This document shows positions 44,755 to 53,768 of a stretch of 64,000 nt of DNA, piece by piece. The notes beneath the pieces were generated by a model. The model was not told the origin of the DNA, did not search any database, and saw only the letters and a program-made list of their open reading frames with translations. Source of the stretch: Qipengyuania pacifica (GTDB taxonomy: Bacteria > Pseudomonadota > Alphaproteobacteria > Sphingomonadales > Sphingomonadaceae); the NCBI RefSeq assembly GCF_019857205.1, contig NZ_JAHWXO010000003.1, positions 124,001 to 188,000 on the forward strand. The letters are read 5' to 3'. The position numbers and the translations under genes were made by a program. Positions within the stretch are counted from its first letter, which is position 1. The number at the start of each line of letters is the position of its first letter.

Positions 44755-45693
44755 CTAATTTTTGGGCAGAATGAGGCCGGCGGTCTCGGGCAGGCCGCAC
44801 ATCAGATTGAGGTTCTGCACGGCTGCACCGCTCGCGCCTTTGCCCAGATTGTCGAGCCGGGCGATCAGTCGCGCATTCCATCCGCCTTCGTTTCCGAACA
44901 CAAACAGTTCCAGCCCGTCGGACGGTGCGGCATCGGTGTCGAGCAGGAGCTCGCTCACCGGGGTGGCATCATGAACCGTGACGACGTCCGATCCCGCGTA
45001 GAATTCGGCCAGGGCCGTTCGCAGGTCGTCCGCATGACGCTCGCCGTCCATGGCACCGAGGTGCAGCGGCACCTCGACGATCATGCCGCGATAGGCCGGG
45101 ACGACCGACGGTGCGAACAGCACGGGGTGTTCCAGTTCGGCATGCGCCTGCATTTCCGGCAGGTGTTTGTGCGCCAGATCGAGCGCATATGTCCGAAACG
45201 CTATGTTCGGCTCCTCGATCATACGTTTGATTAGCATGCTTCCGCCGCCGGAATATCCGCTCACAGCGTTGACCGTGTACGGCCAGTCGGCCGGCAACCG
45301 CCCCGCACGCACCAGCGGCGCGACCAGCGCGAGGAAGCCTGTGGGGTAGCATCCGGGGTTGCTCACCCGCCGCGCATCGGCCACCCGCTCGCTGCCGATC
45401 AGCTCGGGAAAACCATAGCACCAGCCCTCGCTCGTGCGGTGCGCGCTGGATGCATCGATCACTCTCGTGCCGCCGGAAGTGTCAATCATTTCAACCGCTT
45501 CGCGCGCCGCATCGTCGGGCAGGCACAGGATGGCGATATCCGCCTCGTTCAGCGCTTCGCGCCGCGCGGCAGGGTCCTTGCGCTTCGCATCGTCCAGCCT
45601 CAGCAGCTCGAACTCGCTGCGCTCGGCCAGCCGGTCGGCAATCTCCAGGCCAGTCGTGCCTGCAGCCCCGTCGATGAAGATTTTATGCGTCAC
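44755..45693 (-). CDS. argC: N-acetyl-gamma-glutamyl-phosphate reductase, type 2 (AGPR2)
   Basis: The 312-residue NADPH-dependent enzyme makes N-acetylglutamate semialdehyde in arginine synthesis. The short type 2 form is recognised by 'KIFIDGAAGTTGLEIADRL' at the N-terminus, the catalytic Cys in 'VSNPGCYPTGFLALV' near 115, and 'AVSGYSGGGSMLIKRM' near 150. The GTG start at 45693 overlaps the stop of the SH3 protein gene as GTGA; the longer reading overlaps that gene. It is the last gene of the aminopeptidase-SH3-argC run; glnB starts 210 bases further on. Confidence 0.95.
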   Translation of the reverse strand: MTHKIFIDGAAGTTGLEIADRLAERSEFELLRLDDAKRKDPAARREALNEADIAILCLPDDAAREAVEMIDTSGGTRVIDASSAHRTSEGWCYGFPELIGSERVADARRVSNPGCYPTGFLALVAPLVRAGRLPADWPYTVNAVSGYSGGGSMLIKRMIEEPNIAFRTYALDLAHKHLPEMQAHAELEHPVLFAPSVVPAYRGMIVEVPLHLGAMDGERHADDLRTALAEFYAGSDVVTVHDATPVSELLLDTDAAPSDGLELFVFGNEGGWNARLIARLDNLGKGASGAAVQNLNLMCGLPETAGLILPKN

Positions 45694-46091
45694 TCGCTGG
45701 CAGCCAGCATGCCCAGCCGGATATATCCACTCGGCCCTTCCGGCCCGCACGCCACCCACGCCCAGTCGCCCGCGCAGTCCAGGACCTCGACTTCCTGTCC
45801 GGCATCCAGCGTAGCGCCGACCTCGGCATCGTCGCGCATGGCGAGCATCAGCGGTGCAGGCGCATCTCCGATATTGCGGAGCTGGGGAATGACATAATGG
45901 GCGGCCAGATAATGTTTCGCCAAGGCAATATGCGCGAGATCGCCGCGCAACGGCAGAGTGCCGGGCGCGGGCTTTTCCACCGGACCGGTAAGTCCGACGA
46001 TACCTTCGGGAAGAGAGTAGCTGGCTTGAGCAGTCACGCTGAGGGCAGAATCCGGAAATGAACGTTGCGCGCGCTTAACGCCGCGGCTCAC
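45690..46091 (-). CDS. Small SH3-domain protein
   Basis: The protein (about 133 residues) has a C-terminal bacterial SH3 domain: 'DDAEVGATLDAGQEVEVLDC' with 'GDWAWVACGPEGPSGYIRLGML' following. The first half contains 'LPLRGDLAHIALAKHYLAAHYVIP', a block I recognise as recurrent in sphingomonad SH3 proteins. SH3b domains often bind peptidoglycan or peptides. No signal peptide is visible. I propose the GTG at 46091, which lies 20 bases after the stop of the aminopeptidase gene; an in-frame ATG at 46148 would overlap that gene. Its stop overlaps the argC start (GTGA), so the two are translationally coupled. Confidence 0.8.
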   Translation of the reverse strand: MSRGVKRAQRSFPDSALSVTAQASYSLPEGIVGLTGPVEKPAPGTLPLRGDLAHIALAKHYLAAHYVIPQLRNIGDAPAPLMLAMRDDAEVGATLDAGQEVEVLDCAGDWAWVACGPEGPSGYIRLGMLAASE

Positions 46092-46111
46092 TTCAGGCAA
46101 GGCGGCGAGCC

Positions 46112-47500
46112 TCAGCCTCCACCGAAACGCGCCCGCAACATGTGCCATGCGGCTCTCAACCCATAGGCATCGCCGCCCTTGGGACGTCCCGGTTTTGCCT
46201 GCGGGCGCCAGGCAAAGGTATCGAAATGCGCCCAGTCGATGCCTTCGCCGACGAACTTGTCGAGGAACAGGCCCGCGACGCTCGCCCCCGCAAAGGCATT
46301 GCCGTGGGCATTGTTGGTGTCGGCAATTTCCGAGACCAGCCATTCACGATAGGCATCGGGAAGGGGCAGGCGCCAGGGTTCGTCGTCATGAGCCTTGCCT
46401 GCAGCGATCAGCGCCTCCGCGGTTGCATCCCTGCGCGTCATAAGCGCTGGATATTCAGGCCCGAGCGCCACCCGCGCAGCGCCGGTGAGCGTAGCGAAAT
46501 CGATAATAAGGTCGGGCTTCTCTTCGCTTGCCCGCTGCAACGCGTCGCCTAGGATGAGCCGGCCTTCGGCGTCTGTATTGCCGATTTCGACAGTCAGTCC
46601 CTTGCGGCTCTTGAGGACATCGCCGGGGCGAAAGCTGTTGGAACTGATGGCATTTTCAACTGCCGGAACAAGCAGGTGCAAGCGGACAGGAAGACCTGCA
46701 TTCATAACAAGGCCTGCCAGCGCGATGGCGTGCGCGGCGCCGCCCATATCCTTTTTCATGAGCAGCATGCCGGTGGAGCTTTTTACATCCAGGCCGCCGC
46801 TGTCGAAACACACGCCCTTACCGACGATGGCCAGGACCGGATCGCCCTCCTTGCCCCATGTAAGATGCATGATACGCGGTGCATGATGGCGCGCGGCGGC
46901 GCGTCCCACGGCATGAACCATGGGATACTCCTGTTCGAGTGCATCGCCCTTTGTGACGCTCAATTTGGCGGAATGCTGCTTCGCCAGCTTTTCGCATTGC
47001 TCTTCAAGCGCTGCCGGCCCCATGTCTTCTGCCGGTGTATTAACCAGATCGCGCACCAGGCACACGGCCTGCGCTTCTGCGACGGCGCTATCGATCGCTT
47101 TCACATCCTTGGTCAGGATCACCCGGGGGCCCGTCGGCCGTTCGGGTTTCTTGTAACGATCGAATATATGCTGCGCTGTCTGCCATCCATGCAGGGCGGG
47201 GCCCGGTTCGCCCTCAGCCCTGCGATACGTACCTTCGGGAAGGTTTTCCGCGAGCTTGGCCATGCACCAGCTGGAAAGTTCCTTCGGGTCAGCGACCCCG
47301 CCGACGGCGAACCAACCGTCACCATCCGGTACGATGCCGACCTGATAGCCGCTCCCGTCGAATTTCTGGCCTTCCAGAGCCGCGCGTTGGCTGGTCGAAA
47401 GTTTTTTGCGCCAGTCCGAGTACCCGTCGCGGTTGACGAGATGAATGGAAATCGCTTCCTGTCCCTGGTCGGGCTGGATAAGCGTTTGCTTGTCGGCCAT
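46112..47500 (-). CDS. M17-family leucyl aminopeptidase
   Basis: The 462-residue cytosolic aminopeptidase carries the two-metal M17 site: 'AIVGKGVCFDSGGLDVKSS' near 250, 'MKKDMGGAAHAIALAG' near 272 and 'IEIGNTDAEGRLILGDAL'-type 'VEIGNTDAEGRLILGDALQR' near 325. It removes N-terminal residues from peptides. The N-terminal domain is shorter and less conserved than in PepA, which fits the PepB/PepA-like subgroup. The ATG at 47500 is preferred over the TTG at 47506. It is divergent from the lipoprotein at 47546 across only 45 bases, so the two promoters must be very close together or overlap. Confidence 0.93.
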   Translation of the reverse strand: MADKQTLIQPDQGQEAISIHLVNRDGYSDWRKKLSTSQRAALEGQKFDGSGYQVGIVPDGDGWFAVGGVADPKELSSWCMAKLAENLPEGTYRRAEGEPGPALHGWQTAQHIFDRYKKPERPTGPRVILTKDVKAIDSAVAEAQAVCLVRDLVNTPAEDMGPAALEEQCEKLAKQHSAKLSVTKGDALEQEYPMVHAVGRAAARHHAPRIMHLTWGKEGDPVLAIVGKGVCFDSGGLDVKSSTGMLLMKKDMGGAAHAIALAGLVMNAGLPVRLHLLVPAVENAISSNSFRPGDVLKSRKGLTVEIGNTDAEGRLILGDALQRASEEKPDLIIDFATLTGAARVALGPEYPALMTRRDATAEALIAAGKAHDDEPWRLPLPDAYREWLVSEIADTNNAHGNAFAGASVAGLFLDKFVGEGIDWAHFDTFAWRPQAKPGRPKGGDAYGLRAAWHMLRARFGGG

Positions 47501-47545
47501 ATTCAAGACGTACCCCTGACTGTCGTTGTCGCAAAGGAAACCGTG

Positions 47546-48373
47546 ATGCGCGCGCCCCTGTTCCTGATTTCGCTCGCCCTGTCGAGTGCAGCCTGCTCGG
47601 ACGGAGCCGAGTACGCCGACAAGACGGGGACGTCCAATCCGTCCGCGCAGGCGAGTGCTTCGGCCAGTTCAAGCACCAAGGCGGAAGCGGTCAACATCGC
47701 GAAAACCGCCGAGAAAGATGGCGGAACCTGGGAGTTTTCCTACAAATGGCCCGCTGCAGTAAGCGCCATTCCGGAGCTCGCAAAGCAGTTGGGGACAGAG
47801 CGTGATCAGCGCGAGAAGGAAGACCGCGCCGAATGGGATGCAACGCTGACCGAACTCGCCGGTGACGGCGATTGCGGTGGTTGCCGTAGCCGCAGCTTCG
47901 CCAAGGAATGGAAGGTCGTCGCCAGCCTGCCCGATTTCCTCAGTCTGTCGGCCGACTATTCCGATTATACCGGCGGCGCGCACGGTATGTATGGCAAGCA
48001 GTCGCTGGTATGGGACAAGCAGGCCAAGGCGTCTCTTGCCGGGGTCGAAATGTTCAATTCGCCGGTTGCCCTGGAGCAGGGGCTTGGCGCGCGGCTTTGC
48101 GATGCGCTCAACAAGGAGCGGGAAAAGCGGCGAGGCACGGCGGTCCAACCCGATAGCGACAGCATGTTCGATAATTGCCCCGGGCTCGACGAAGCCACGG
48201 TGCTGGTCGGATCGTCAAATGGCAACACCTTCGATCGGATCGGGATTTATTTCGGCCCGTATGTTGCCGGACCCTATGCAGAAGGCGCCTATGAGCTGGA
48301 TTTCGATGTGACAGCCAGCGTGATCGATGCGGTGAAGCCTGCATATGCGGGTGCGTTCAGCGTTCGCCGATAG
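47546..48373 (+). CDS. RsiV/DUF3298-like lipoprotein
   Basis: The 275-residue protein has a lipoprotein signal with Cys near 18 ('LALSSAACSD'), a Ser/Ala-rich linker, and a domain matching the DUF4163-DUF3298 pair: 'WEFSYKWPAAVSAIPELAKQ' and, later, 'DYSDYTGGAHGMYGKQSLVW' with 'GIYFGPYVAGPYAEGAYELD'. Relatives include the Bacillus lysozyme receptor RsiV and many proteobacterial periplasmic proteins of unknown role. AAAGGA lies 8 bases before the ATG. It precedes map by 31 bases on the same strand. Confidence 0.85.
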   Translation: MRAPLFLISLALSSAACSDGAEYADKTGTSNPSAQASASASSSTKAEAVNIAKTAEKDGGTWEFSYKWPAAVSAIPELAKQLGTERDQREKEDRAEWDATLTELAGDGDCGGCRSRSFAKEWKVVASLPDFLSLSADYSDYTGGAHGMYGKQSLVWDKQAKASLAGVEMFNSPVALEQGLGARLCDALNKEREKRRGTAVQPDSDSMFDNCPGLDEATVLVGSSNGNTFDRIGIYFGPYVAGPYAEGAYELDFDVTASVIDAVKPAYAGAFSVRR

Positions 48374-48404
48374 GCATCTCGCAATTGCGGCCTAAAGTCA
48401 CTAT

Positions 48405-49241
48405 ATGCACGGCATGACGGAATATCAGGTAATCGAGGCGGACGAGACCGTCTATCGCGATGGGACAATCAAGCTGCATGGCCCGGACGGGTACGAAGGC
48501 ATGCGCAAGGCAGGGCGTCTTGCGGCGGAAATCCTCGACGAGCTGACCACATTCGTCCAGCCAGGTGTGACGACCGGCGAGATAGACGACAAGGCGCGCA
48601 CCATGATGCTGGATGCAGGTGCTGTGCCTGCAACCATGGGGTATCGCGGTTATGCGCATAGCTGCTGCACGTCGATCAATCATGTGATCTGTCATGGCAT
48701 ACCGTCCGACAAGGCTCTCAAGGACAGCGACATCGTCAATATCGACGTCACGCCGCTGCTGGATGGCTGGCATGGCGATACAAGCCGAATGTATTTTGCC
48801 GGCGAACCTTCGCTCAAGGCGCGCAAGCTGGTCGATGTGACCTATGAATGCCTGATGTTGGGGATCGATGCTGCGTCGAAACCGGGCGCACGCCTTGGCG
48901 ATATCGGGGCGGCGATCGAGGAACATGCGCGCCAGTTCCGTTATGGCGTCGTGCAGGAGTTCTGCGGTCACGGCCTTGGCCGGTTGTTCCATGATGCGCC
49001 GGAAGTGATCCATGCGGCGCGCGCCGGAACGGGGCCGGAACTGAAACCCGGCATGTTCTTCACCATCGAACCGATGATCAATGCGGGCCGACCACACGCC
49101 AAGATCCTGCGCGACGGCTGGACTGCAGTGACGCGCGACAAGTCGCTATCGGCGCAGTTCGAACATTCCATCGCAGTCACCGACGATGGTGTGGAAATCT
49201 TTACCGAAAGCCCCAAGGGGCTGCACAAGCCGCCATATTAG
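48405..49241 (+). CDS. map: Type I methionine aminopeptidase
   Basis: The enzyme (278 residues; 275 from the alternative ATG at 48414) removes the initiator Met. The five metal ligands are visible: Asp in 'SDIVNIDVTPLLDGWHGDTS' (two Asp), His in 'FCGHGLGRLFHDAP', Glu in 'FFTIEPMINAG' and Glu in 'QFEHSIAV'. The length and N-terminal helix 'YEGMRKAGRLAAEIL' match the family. It converges on ccmB, with a 4-base overlap of the two stop codons at 49238-49241. Confidence 0.96.
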   Translation: MHGMTEYQVIEADETVYRDGTIKLHGPDGYEGMRKAGRLAAEILDELTTFVQPGVTTGEIDDKARTMMLDAGAVPATMGYRGYAHSCCTSINHVICHGIPSDKALKDSDIVNIDVTPLLDGWHGDTSRMYFAGEPSLKARKLVDVTYECLMLGIDAASKPGARLGDIGAAIEEHARQFRYGVVQEFCGHGLGRLFHDAPEVIHAARAGTGPELKPGMFFTIEPMINAGRPHAKILRDGWTAVTRDKSLSAQFEHSIAVTDDGVEIFTESPKGLHKPPY

Positions 49242-49891
49242 GTTTCGCGGGCTGCCTTCAGCGCAGCCCCGGCGCCGAAGGGTGCGACAGCGCACAACCC
49301 CAGACTGATCGCTCCGGTAAGCAATAGCCCACCGGGATCGGGGCGCCCGAGAGCACCAGCTCCGAAAATGAGGATCGGCACCGCCAGGGGGATGACCATC
49401 AATCCTGCCAGCGCCGCGCCGCCGCGCATGCTTGCGGTAAGCGCTGCGACGATAAGGCCAACCGCAGCCAGTCCGGGCGTGCCTGCCACCAGTCCGAGGA
49501 GCACGGTCTGTGTGGTCTTGCCATCAAGGCCAAGCAAAGCGGCTGCCGGTAAGGTTGAGAGCAGAAGGAACGGCGCAAAGGCCAGCCAATGTGCGAGCAA
49601 TCTGACGGCCATCGCCGTTTCTTCGCTGATGCCGCGCAGACGCAGCTGATCGAAGATCCCGGCGTCGAGATCGCCCGACACCAGCTTTTCCAGCGGCAGG
49701 ATCGCGGCGAGGAGCGCTGCGATCCAGATCACACCTCCGCCGGTCCTTGCGAGCAATTGCGCGTCGGGGCCGACGGCAAAGGGATATAGCATGGCGACGG
49801 CAAGAAAGAACAGCAGCGGCAGCAGCCCGCTGCCGCCGCGTCCGCCCGGCAGCAAGGTGGCCAGATCCCGTCTGAGCAGCGCAGCGATCAT
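49238..49891 (-). CDS. ccmB: Heme exporter membrane protein CcmB
   Basis: The 217-residue integral membrane protein has about six hydrophobic segments and is the CcmB part of the CcmABCDE cytochrome c maturation system. Typical segments are 'RDLATLLPGGRGGSGLLPLL' at the N-terminus, 'ILPLEKLVSGDLDAGIFDQL' near 75 and 'LLGLVAGTPGLAAVGLIVAA' near 135. The ATG at 49891 overlaps the ccmA stop as ATGA, the usual ccmA-ccmB coupling. The rest of the ccm system (ccmC to ccmI) is not in this window. Confidence 0.94.
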   Translation of the reverse strand: MIAALLRRDLATLLPGGRGGSGLLPLLFFLAVAMLYPFAVGPDAQLLARTGGGVIWIAALLAAILPLEKLVSGDLDAGIFDQLRLRGISEETAMAVRLLAHWLAFAPFLLLSTLPAAALLGLDGKTTQTVLLGLVAGTPGLAAVGLIVAALTASMRGGAALAGLMVIPLAVPILIFGAGALGRPDPGGLLLTGAISLGLCAVAPFGAGAALKAARET

Positions 49892-50469
49892 GCGGCAAAG
49901 TCCGCCAGAGCGATGGCTTGCGGCGCGGGTAGCGCGATTGGCTGGTGCGATGCGGCAATAGCGATCCCACCGGCACGGCAATGCTGATCTATCAGCGCTT
50001 CGAAAACCGTTTGCGCATGATGGTCCAACCCGTTCAGCGGTTCGTCCAGCAGCCAGATCGGGCAATTGGAGTTGATCAGGCGGGCAAGGGCAGCGCGCTT
50101 TTTCTGCCCGGTCGAGAGATATCGAACCGGAATGTCCAGTAACGGCGCGAGCTGGAGCAGGTCGCCCGCGCGTCCCATATCGGCATTGCCATCCAGTCGT
50201 TCCCAAAAGGCCAGGGCCTTGCTCAGCGGCAGATTGGCGTCGAGTGCCAACCGTTCATCGACCAGGCCCCTTCCGCCGTAATGCTGCACATCCCCTGCAT
50301 AGGGACGGAGCAAGCCGGCAAGAATACGGATCAAGCTGGATTTGCCGACGCCGTTGGGCCCCGTAACGTGCACGGCATCGCCGGCGACGCAGTCTATCGA
50401 CAGCTTGCGGAAAAGCAGTCTTTCGCCCCGACGGCAGGCAATGTCCTTTGCGGCGAGGCGAGCTTGCAT
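49888..50469 (-). CDS. ccmA: Heme exporter ATP-binding protein CcmA
   Basis: The 193-residue ABC ATPase has Walker A '[16 protein letters not shown]' near residue 33, the signature '[15 protein letters not shown]' near 120 and Walker B '[14 protein letters not shown]' near 140. It powers release of holo-CcmE in cytochrome c maturation, together with CcmB. The ATG at 50469 ([18 protein letters not shown]) is the normal start; the longer reading upstream runs into the divergent phhB region. The 4-base overlap with ccmB indicates one transcript. Confidence 0.95.
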   Translation of the reverse strand: MQARLAAKDIACRRGERLLFRKLSIDCVAGDAVHVTGPNGVGKSSLIRILAGLLRPYAGDVQHYGGRGLVDERLALDANLPLSKALAFWERLDGNADMGRAGDLLQLAPLLDIPVRYLSTGQKKRAALARLINSNCPIWLLDEPLNGLDHHAQTVFEALIDQHCRAGGIAIAASHQPIALPAPQAIALADFAA

Positions 50470-50527
50470 GGGCGGGAGCGATAGGCAAAAGGCGCCCACG
50501 CGACAAGCGAGAGGAGATTCGTGCGTT

Positions 50528-50821
50528 ATGGCAGTAGAACAGTTGAGCGAGGAAGAACGCGATAGCTGGCTGAGGGCGCTGCCGAAGTGGTCGTCGTGCC
50601 GCGATGGCGCTGCGATCGAGCGAAAATTCGAATTCTCCGATTTCTCCGAAGCGTTTTCGTTCATGACGCGGGTGGCCATGATTGCCGAAACGCGCGATCA
50701 CCACCCCGAATGGTTCAATGTCTATAATCGGGTCGAAATCACACTGACGACGCATGATGCAGGCGGGTTGAGCCTGCGCGATGTGAAAATGGCGCGCAAG
50801 ATCGACGCGCTGCTGGCCTGA
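50528..50821 (+). CDS. phhB: Pterin-4-alpha-carbinolamine dehydratase
   Basis: The 97-residue dehydratase recycles the tetrahydropterin cofactor of phenylalanine hydroxylase. The family motif is '[20 protein letters not shown]' with the catalytic His pair, followed by '[19 protein letters not shown]'. The ATG at 50528 gives the family length. It is divergent from ccmA (58-base gap) and converges on the SDR gene with 6 bases between the stops. No phenylalanine hydroxylase gene is in the window. Confidence 0.94.
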   Translation: MAVEQLSEEERDSWLRALPKWSSCRDGAAIERKFEFSDFSEAFSFMTRVAMIAETRDHHPEWFNVYNRVEITLTTHDAGGLSLRDVKMARKIDALLA

Positions 50822-50827
50822 CCTTCG

Positions 50828-51634
50828 TTATTCGCCCATCGGCCTGGTCAGCGCGCGCGTCTGCTTGCGAACCCGGCCAGGCAGCCAGCGTGCGCCGAAC
50901 GCCAGCGTTTTAGCGGTCTTGCCGACGACGGTATGCAACTTTTCGCCGTGGATGGCGGCCCATGCCGCAGCAGCGACATCCGCGACCGGCGTGATTTCGA
51001 GCCCCGCACCTGTCACCCGCTGGCGAATATCCTCGTTCGATCGCGCATTGGGGTTGTGATCGAGCAGGGGGGTGTCGATGAAACTGGGCATGAGGGAGCG
51101 GACATTGATCCTATCGACAGCCCATTCCCCATCCAAGCTTTCCGTCACGGCACGAACCCCGAACTTGGTCGCCGAATAGACGCTTGCCCCGGGTGTCCCG
51201 TACAAGCCCGCTGCACTCGCGGTATTAAGCAGGCACGAGCCGGGGGCCGTTTGCTTGAGGTAGGGGTGCGCCGCCTGTGCACCGAACAGAACGCCCTTTA
51301 GATTGATGTCGAGCGTGCGTTCGATTTCCTCGGCGCTGTTTTCGGTCAGCGATCCGCCCAGCGGTACGCCTGCGTTGTTGAACAGCACATCGATGCGCCC
51401 GCCGGCAGCCACGCAAAACGCATCGAGCGCTTCGTCCCAAGCGGAGCGGTCACGCACATCGAGGGGGTGCGAATAGACGAAGCCGTTTGCGATCATTTCT
51501 TCGGTTTCGCGCATGCCCGCCTTGTCGATGTCGCCAAGGCCGACAAACCAGCCGCGCTGGCCGAAATAAACGGCAACTGCGCGTCCGATTCCGGATCCAC
51601 CGCCTGTGATGAAAATGGCCCTGCGATCACCCAT
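50828..51634 (-). CDS. Short-chain dehydrogenase/reductase
   Basis: A 268-residue classical SDR. The cofactor motif is 'FITGGGSGIGRAVAVYFG' at residues 8-25, with 'NNAGVPLGG' near 90, the catalytic Ser near 140 ('LNTASAAG') and 'YSATKFGVRA' carrying Tyr and Lys near 154. 'GDID' after the second strand suggests NAD(H) preference. The substrate is unknown; the basic C-terminal tail ('LPGRVRKQTRALTRPMGE') is unusual for a soluble SDR. It lies 22 bases behind the glycosylase gene and may share its transcript. Confidence 0.9.
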   Translation of the reverse strand: MGDRRAIFITGGGSGIGRAVAVYFGQRGWFVGLGDIDKAGMRETEEMIANGFVYSHPLDVRDRSAWDEALDAFCVAAGGRIDVLFNNAGVPLGGSLTENSAEEIERTLDINLKGVLFGAQAAHPYLKQTAPGSCLLNTASAAGLYGTPGASVYSATKFGVRAVTESLDGEWAVDRINVRSLMPSFIDTPLLDHNPNARSNEDIRQRVTGAGLEITPVADVAAAAWAAIHGEKLHTVVGKTAKTLAFGARWLPGRVRKQTRALTRPMGE

Positions 51635-51656
51635 GCTGTCTCTCCCTCACGCGCGT

Positions 51657-52274
51657 CTAAAGCGCGGCGTTATTATATGTGTGCCAGGTGAAGATGGCCA
51701 TTGCGCCGCGATGGGGCCGCCATCTTTCTCCCAACTCACGCGTTTCCTTCTCGCCCGGTCTTGCCGGCAATTCGAGCATGCGTCCGACGGCCTCCTGCAC
51801 CGCCAGGTCGCCTGCAGGCCAGATGTCCTGACGCCCTTCTGCAAACAGCAAATATATCTCCGCCGACCAGCGGCCAATACCCTTGATCCTGGTGAGTTCG
51901 GCAATGGCCGCTTCATCGTCTTCGGGCAGGTTGTCGAAGGCCAGTTCTCCACTCGCCACCAATTCGCACAGGCTGCGGGCGTATCCCTGTTTCTGGCGGG
52001 ACAGTCCGCAGGCGCGCAATGTATCGAAGTCGCGGGCCAGCAGATCCTGTGGAAGCATGTCCTCGCCAAGTTCCGCCTCCAGCTTGTTCCAGACTGCTGC
52101 AGCGGACGCGACGCTCACCTGCTGACCTACGATCGTGCGCAGGAGCGTGCGGTAACCCGTGGAGCGAATGCGCTCCTCGGGATAGCCGCACCGCTCGATT
52201 GCGGCGGCGACGATGGCGTCATCTGCGGCTACAGCGTCGAGATGTTCGCGCAATTGTGCGTTGGTCAGGCCCAT
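51657..52274 (-). CDS. DNA-3-methyladenine glycosylase, AlkA-like HhH-GPD family
   Basis: The 205-residue base-excision repair enzyme has the helix-hairpin-helix motif '[19 protein letters not shown]' near 140 and, 10 residues on, the catalytic Asp in '[16 protein letters not shown]'. '[20 protein letters not shown]' near 45 is also diagnostic. It removes alkylated bases such as 3-methyladenine. The protein is the short form without the N-terminal AlkA domain. The ATG at 52274 is chosen because the longer reading has no ribosome binding site. It is divergent from the ferredoxin gene at 52367. Confidence 0.94.
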   Translation of the reverse strand: MGLTNAQLREHLDAVAADDAIVAAAIERCGYPEERIRSTGYRTLLRTIVGQQVSVASAAAVWNKLEAELGEDMLPQDLLARDFDTLRACGLSRQKQGYARSLCELVASGELAFDNLPEDDEAAIAELTRIKGIGRWSAEIYLLFAEGRQDIWPAGDLAVQEAVGRMLELPARPGEKETRELGERWRPHRGAMAIFTWHTYNNAAL

Positions 52275-52366
52275 GGCGAGTGTGCTTGCCTTCCCTTTCG
52301 CGATTGAATAGCAGCGCGACGCATAGGTTGGGCCAGTGGCCCTTTGCAACCGAGGAAAGACGTAAA

Positions 52367-52684
52367 ATGCCGAAACTGATCGTCACCACGCGTGAAGGCG
52401 AGACCAGCGAAATCGACGTATCCGACGGCCTGACCGTTATGGAAGCGATCCGCGATAACGGTTTCGACGAACTCCTGGCCTTGTGTGGTGGCTGTTGTTC
52501 CTGCGCAACCTGCCATGTTCACGTCGACGAATCCTTCGCCGGCGAATTACCGGAAATGAGCGAGGACGAAGACGATCTGCTCGAATCAACCGATCACCGC
52601 AGCCCGACATCGCGCCTTTCCTGCCAGATACCCTTCACGCCGGAACTCGACGGATTGAAGGTTACTATCGCGCCTGAAGATTGA
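52367..52684 (+). CDS. 2Fe-2S ferredoxin, adrenodoxin type
   Basis: The 105-residue protein binds a 2Fe-2S cluster through Cys40, Cys46 and Cys49 ('[13 protein letters not shown]') and Cys86 ('RLSCQIPF'), the C-x5-C-x2-C...C spacing of adrenodoxin-type ferredoxins. Such proteins pass electrons to cytochrome P450s, ring hydroxylases or iron-sulfur assembly. Two extra Cys (43 and 44) stand inside the loop. It is 18 bases before the cysteine synthase gene, so co-transcription is likely. No P450 or hydroxylase is nearby to name a partner. Confidence 0.94.
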   Translation: MPKLIVTTREGETSEIDVSDGLTVMEAIRDNGFDELLALCGGCCSCATCHVHVDESFAGELPEMSEDEDDLLESTDHRSPTSRLSCQIPFTPELDGLKVTIAPED

Positions 52685-52702
52685 TGTTGTTTGCGGGTTA
52701 AG

Positions 52703-53743
52703 ATGGCTGGGCCTACCTCGCCAGACATGACTTCAATTCCAGTACGCGAGCACACGCTCGATCTCATCGGCAACACGCCGCTCGTCCGCCTCGAAGGGCC
52801 GAGCGCGGAAGCCGGCTGCGACATCTTCGGGAAATGCGAATTCGCCAATCCAGGCGCAAGCGTTAAGGACCGGGCCGCCCTGTATATCATTCGCGATGCG
52901 GAAGCGCGCGGAGACCTGAAGCCTGGCGGCACTGTGGTCGAAGGAACCGCGGGCAATACCGGCATCGGTATCGCGCTGGTGGCCAATGCGCTGGGCTATC
53001 GGACCATCATCGTGATGCCCGACAACCAGAGCCACGAGAAGATGGACACGATCCGCGCGCTCGGGGCGGAACTGGTCACCGTGCCGCCGACCAAATATGC
53101 CGACTGCAACCATTTCCAGCACGTGTCGCGCCGGATGGCGGAGGAAATCGACGGTGCGATCTGGGCAGGCCAGTTCGACAACACCGCCAATCGCAAGGCG
53201 CACATCGAAACAACGGCCAAGGAACTGTGGGAGCAGCTCGAAGGCCGGATCGACGGCTTTACCTGTGCCGCAGGAACCGGCGGGACCATCGCCGGTGTCG
53301 GTATGGGCCTGAAAGAGTTCGACGAAAACATCGTCATTGCGCTGACCGACCCGCACGGCGCAGCTCTGTACAACTATTTCGCCAATGGCGAGCTTAAGGC
53401 TGAAGGGTCCTCTGTCGCCGAAGGGATCGGGCAGGGGCGTATAACCGGAAATCTGGAAGGCGCGCCGATCGATACGCAGTTCCGCGTTTCGGATGAAGAA
53501 GGTCTAGAATGGGTGGCCCGCCTGCTGCGCGAAGAAGGGCTGTGCCTCGGTCTGTCGAGCGGCATCAACGTTGCCGGTGCCATCGCCCTGGGCAAGCAAC
53601 TGGTCGCAGAGGGGCGCGAAAATCCGCGGGTGGCCACGATATTGTGCGATACCGGCTTCCGCTACCTCTCCACGCTCTACAATGCCGAATGGCTGGCGTC
53701 CAAAAAGTTGCCGGTTTTCGATTGGTTGCAATCCGGCGATTGA
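52703..53743 (+). CDS. cysK: Cysteine synthase (PLP-dependent)
   Basis: The enzyme makes cysteine from O-acetylserine and sulfide. The PLP Lys is in 'NPGASVKDRAALYI' near 55, the substrate loop is 'EGTAGNTGIGIALVAN' near 85, and the phosphate loop is 'AAGTGGTIAGVGMGL' near 195. The C-terminus 'ILCDTGFRYLSTLYNAEWL' is typical. The start is uncertain: the ATG at 52703 gives 346 residues and the ATG at 52727 gives 338. It follows a ferredoxin gene and precedes two uncharacterised envelope genes on the same strand. Confidence 0.95.
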   Translation: MAGPTSPDMTSIPVREHTLDLIGNTPLVRLEGPSAEAGCDIFGKCEFANPGASVKDRAALYIIRDAEARGDLKPGGTVVEGTAGNTGIGIALVANALGYRTIIVMPDNQSHEKMDTIRALGAELVTVPPTKYADCNHFQHVSRRMAEEIDGAIWAGQFDNTANRKAHIETTAKELWEQLEGRIDGFTCAAGTGGTIAGVGMGLKEFDENIVIALTDPHGAALYNYFANGELKAEGSSVAEGIGQGRITGNLEGAPIDTQFRVSDEEGLEWVARLLREEGLCLGLSSGINVAGAIALGKQLVAEGRENPRVATILCDTGFRYLSTLYNAEWLASKKLPVFDWLQSGD

Positions 53744-53768
53744 CTGGCAGGCAGGGGTGCCTAGGCTA

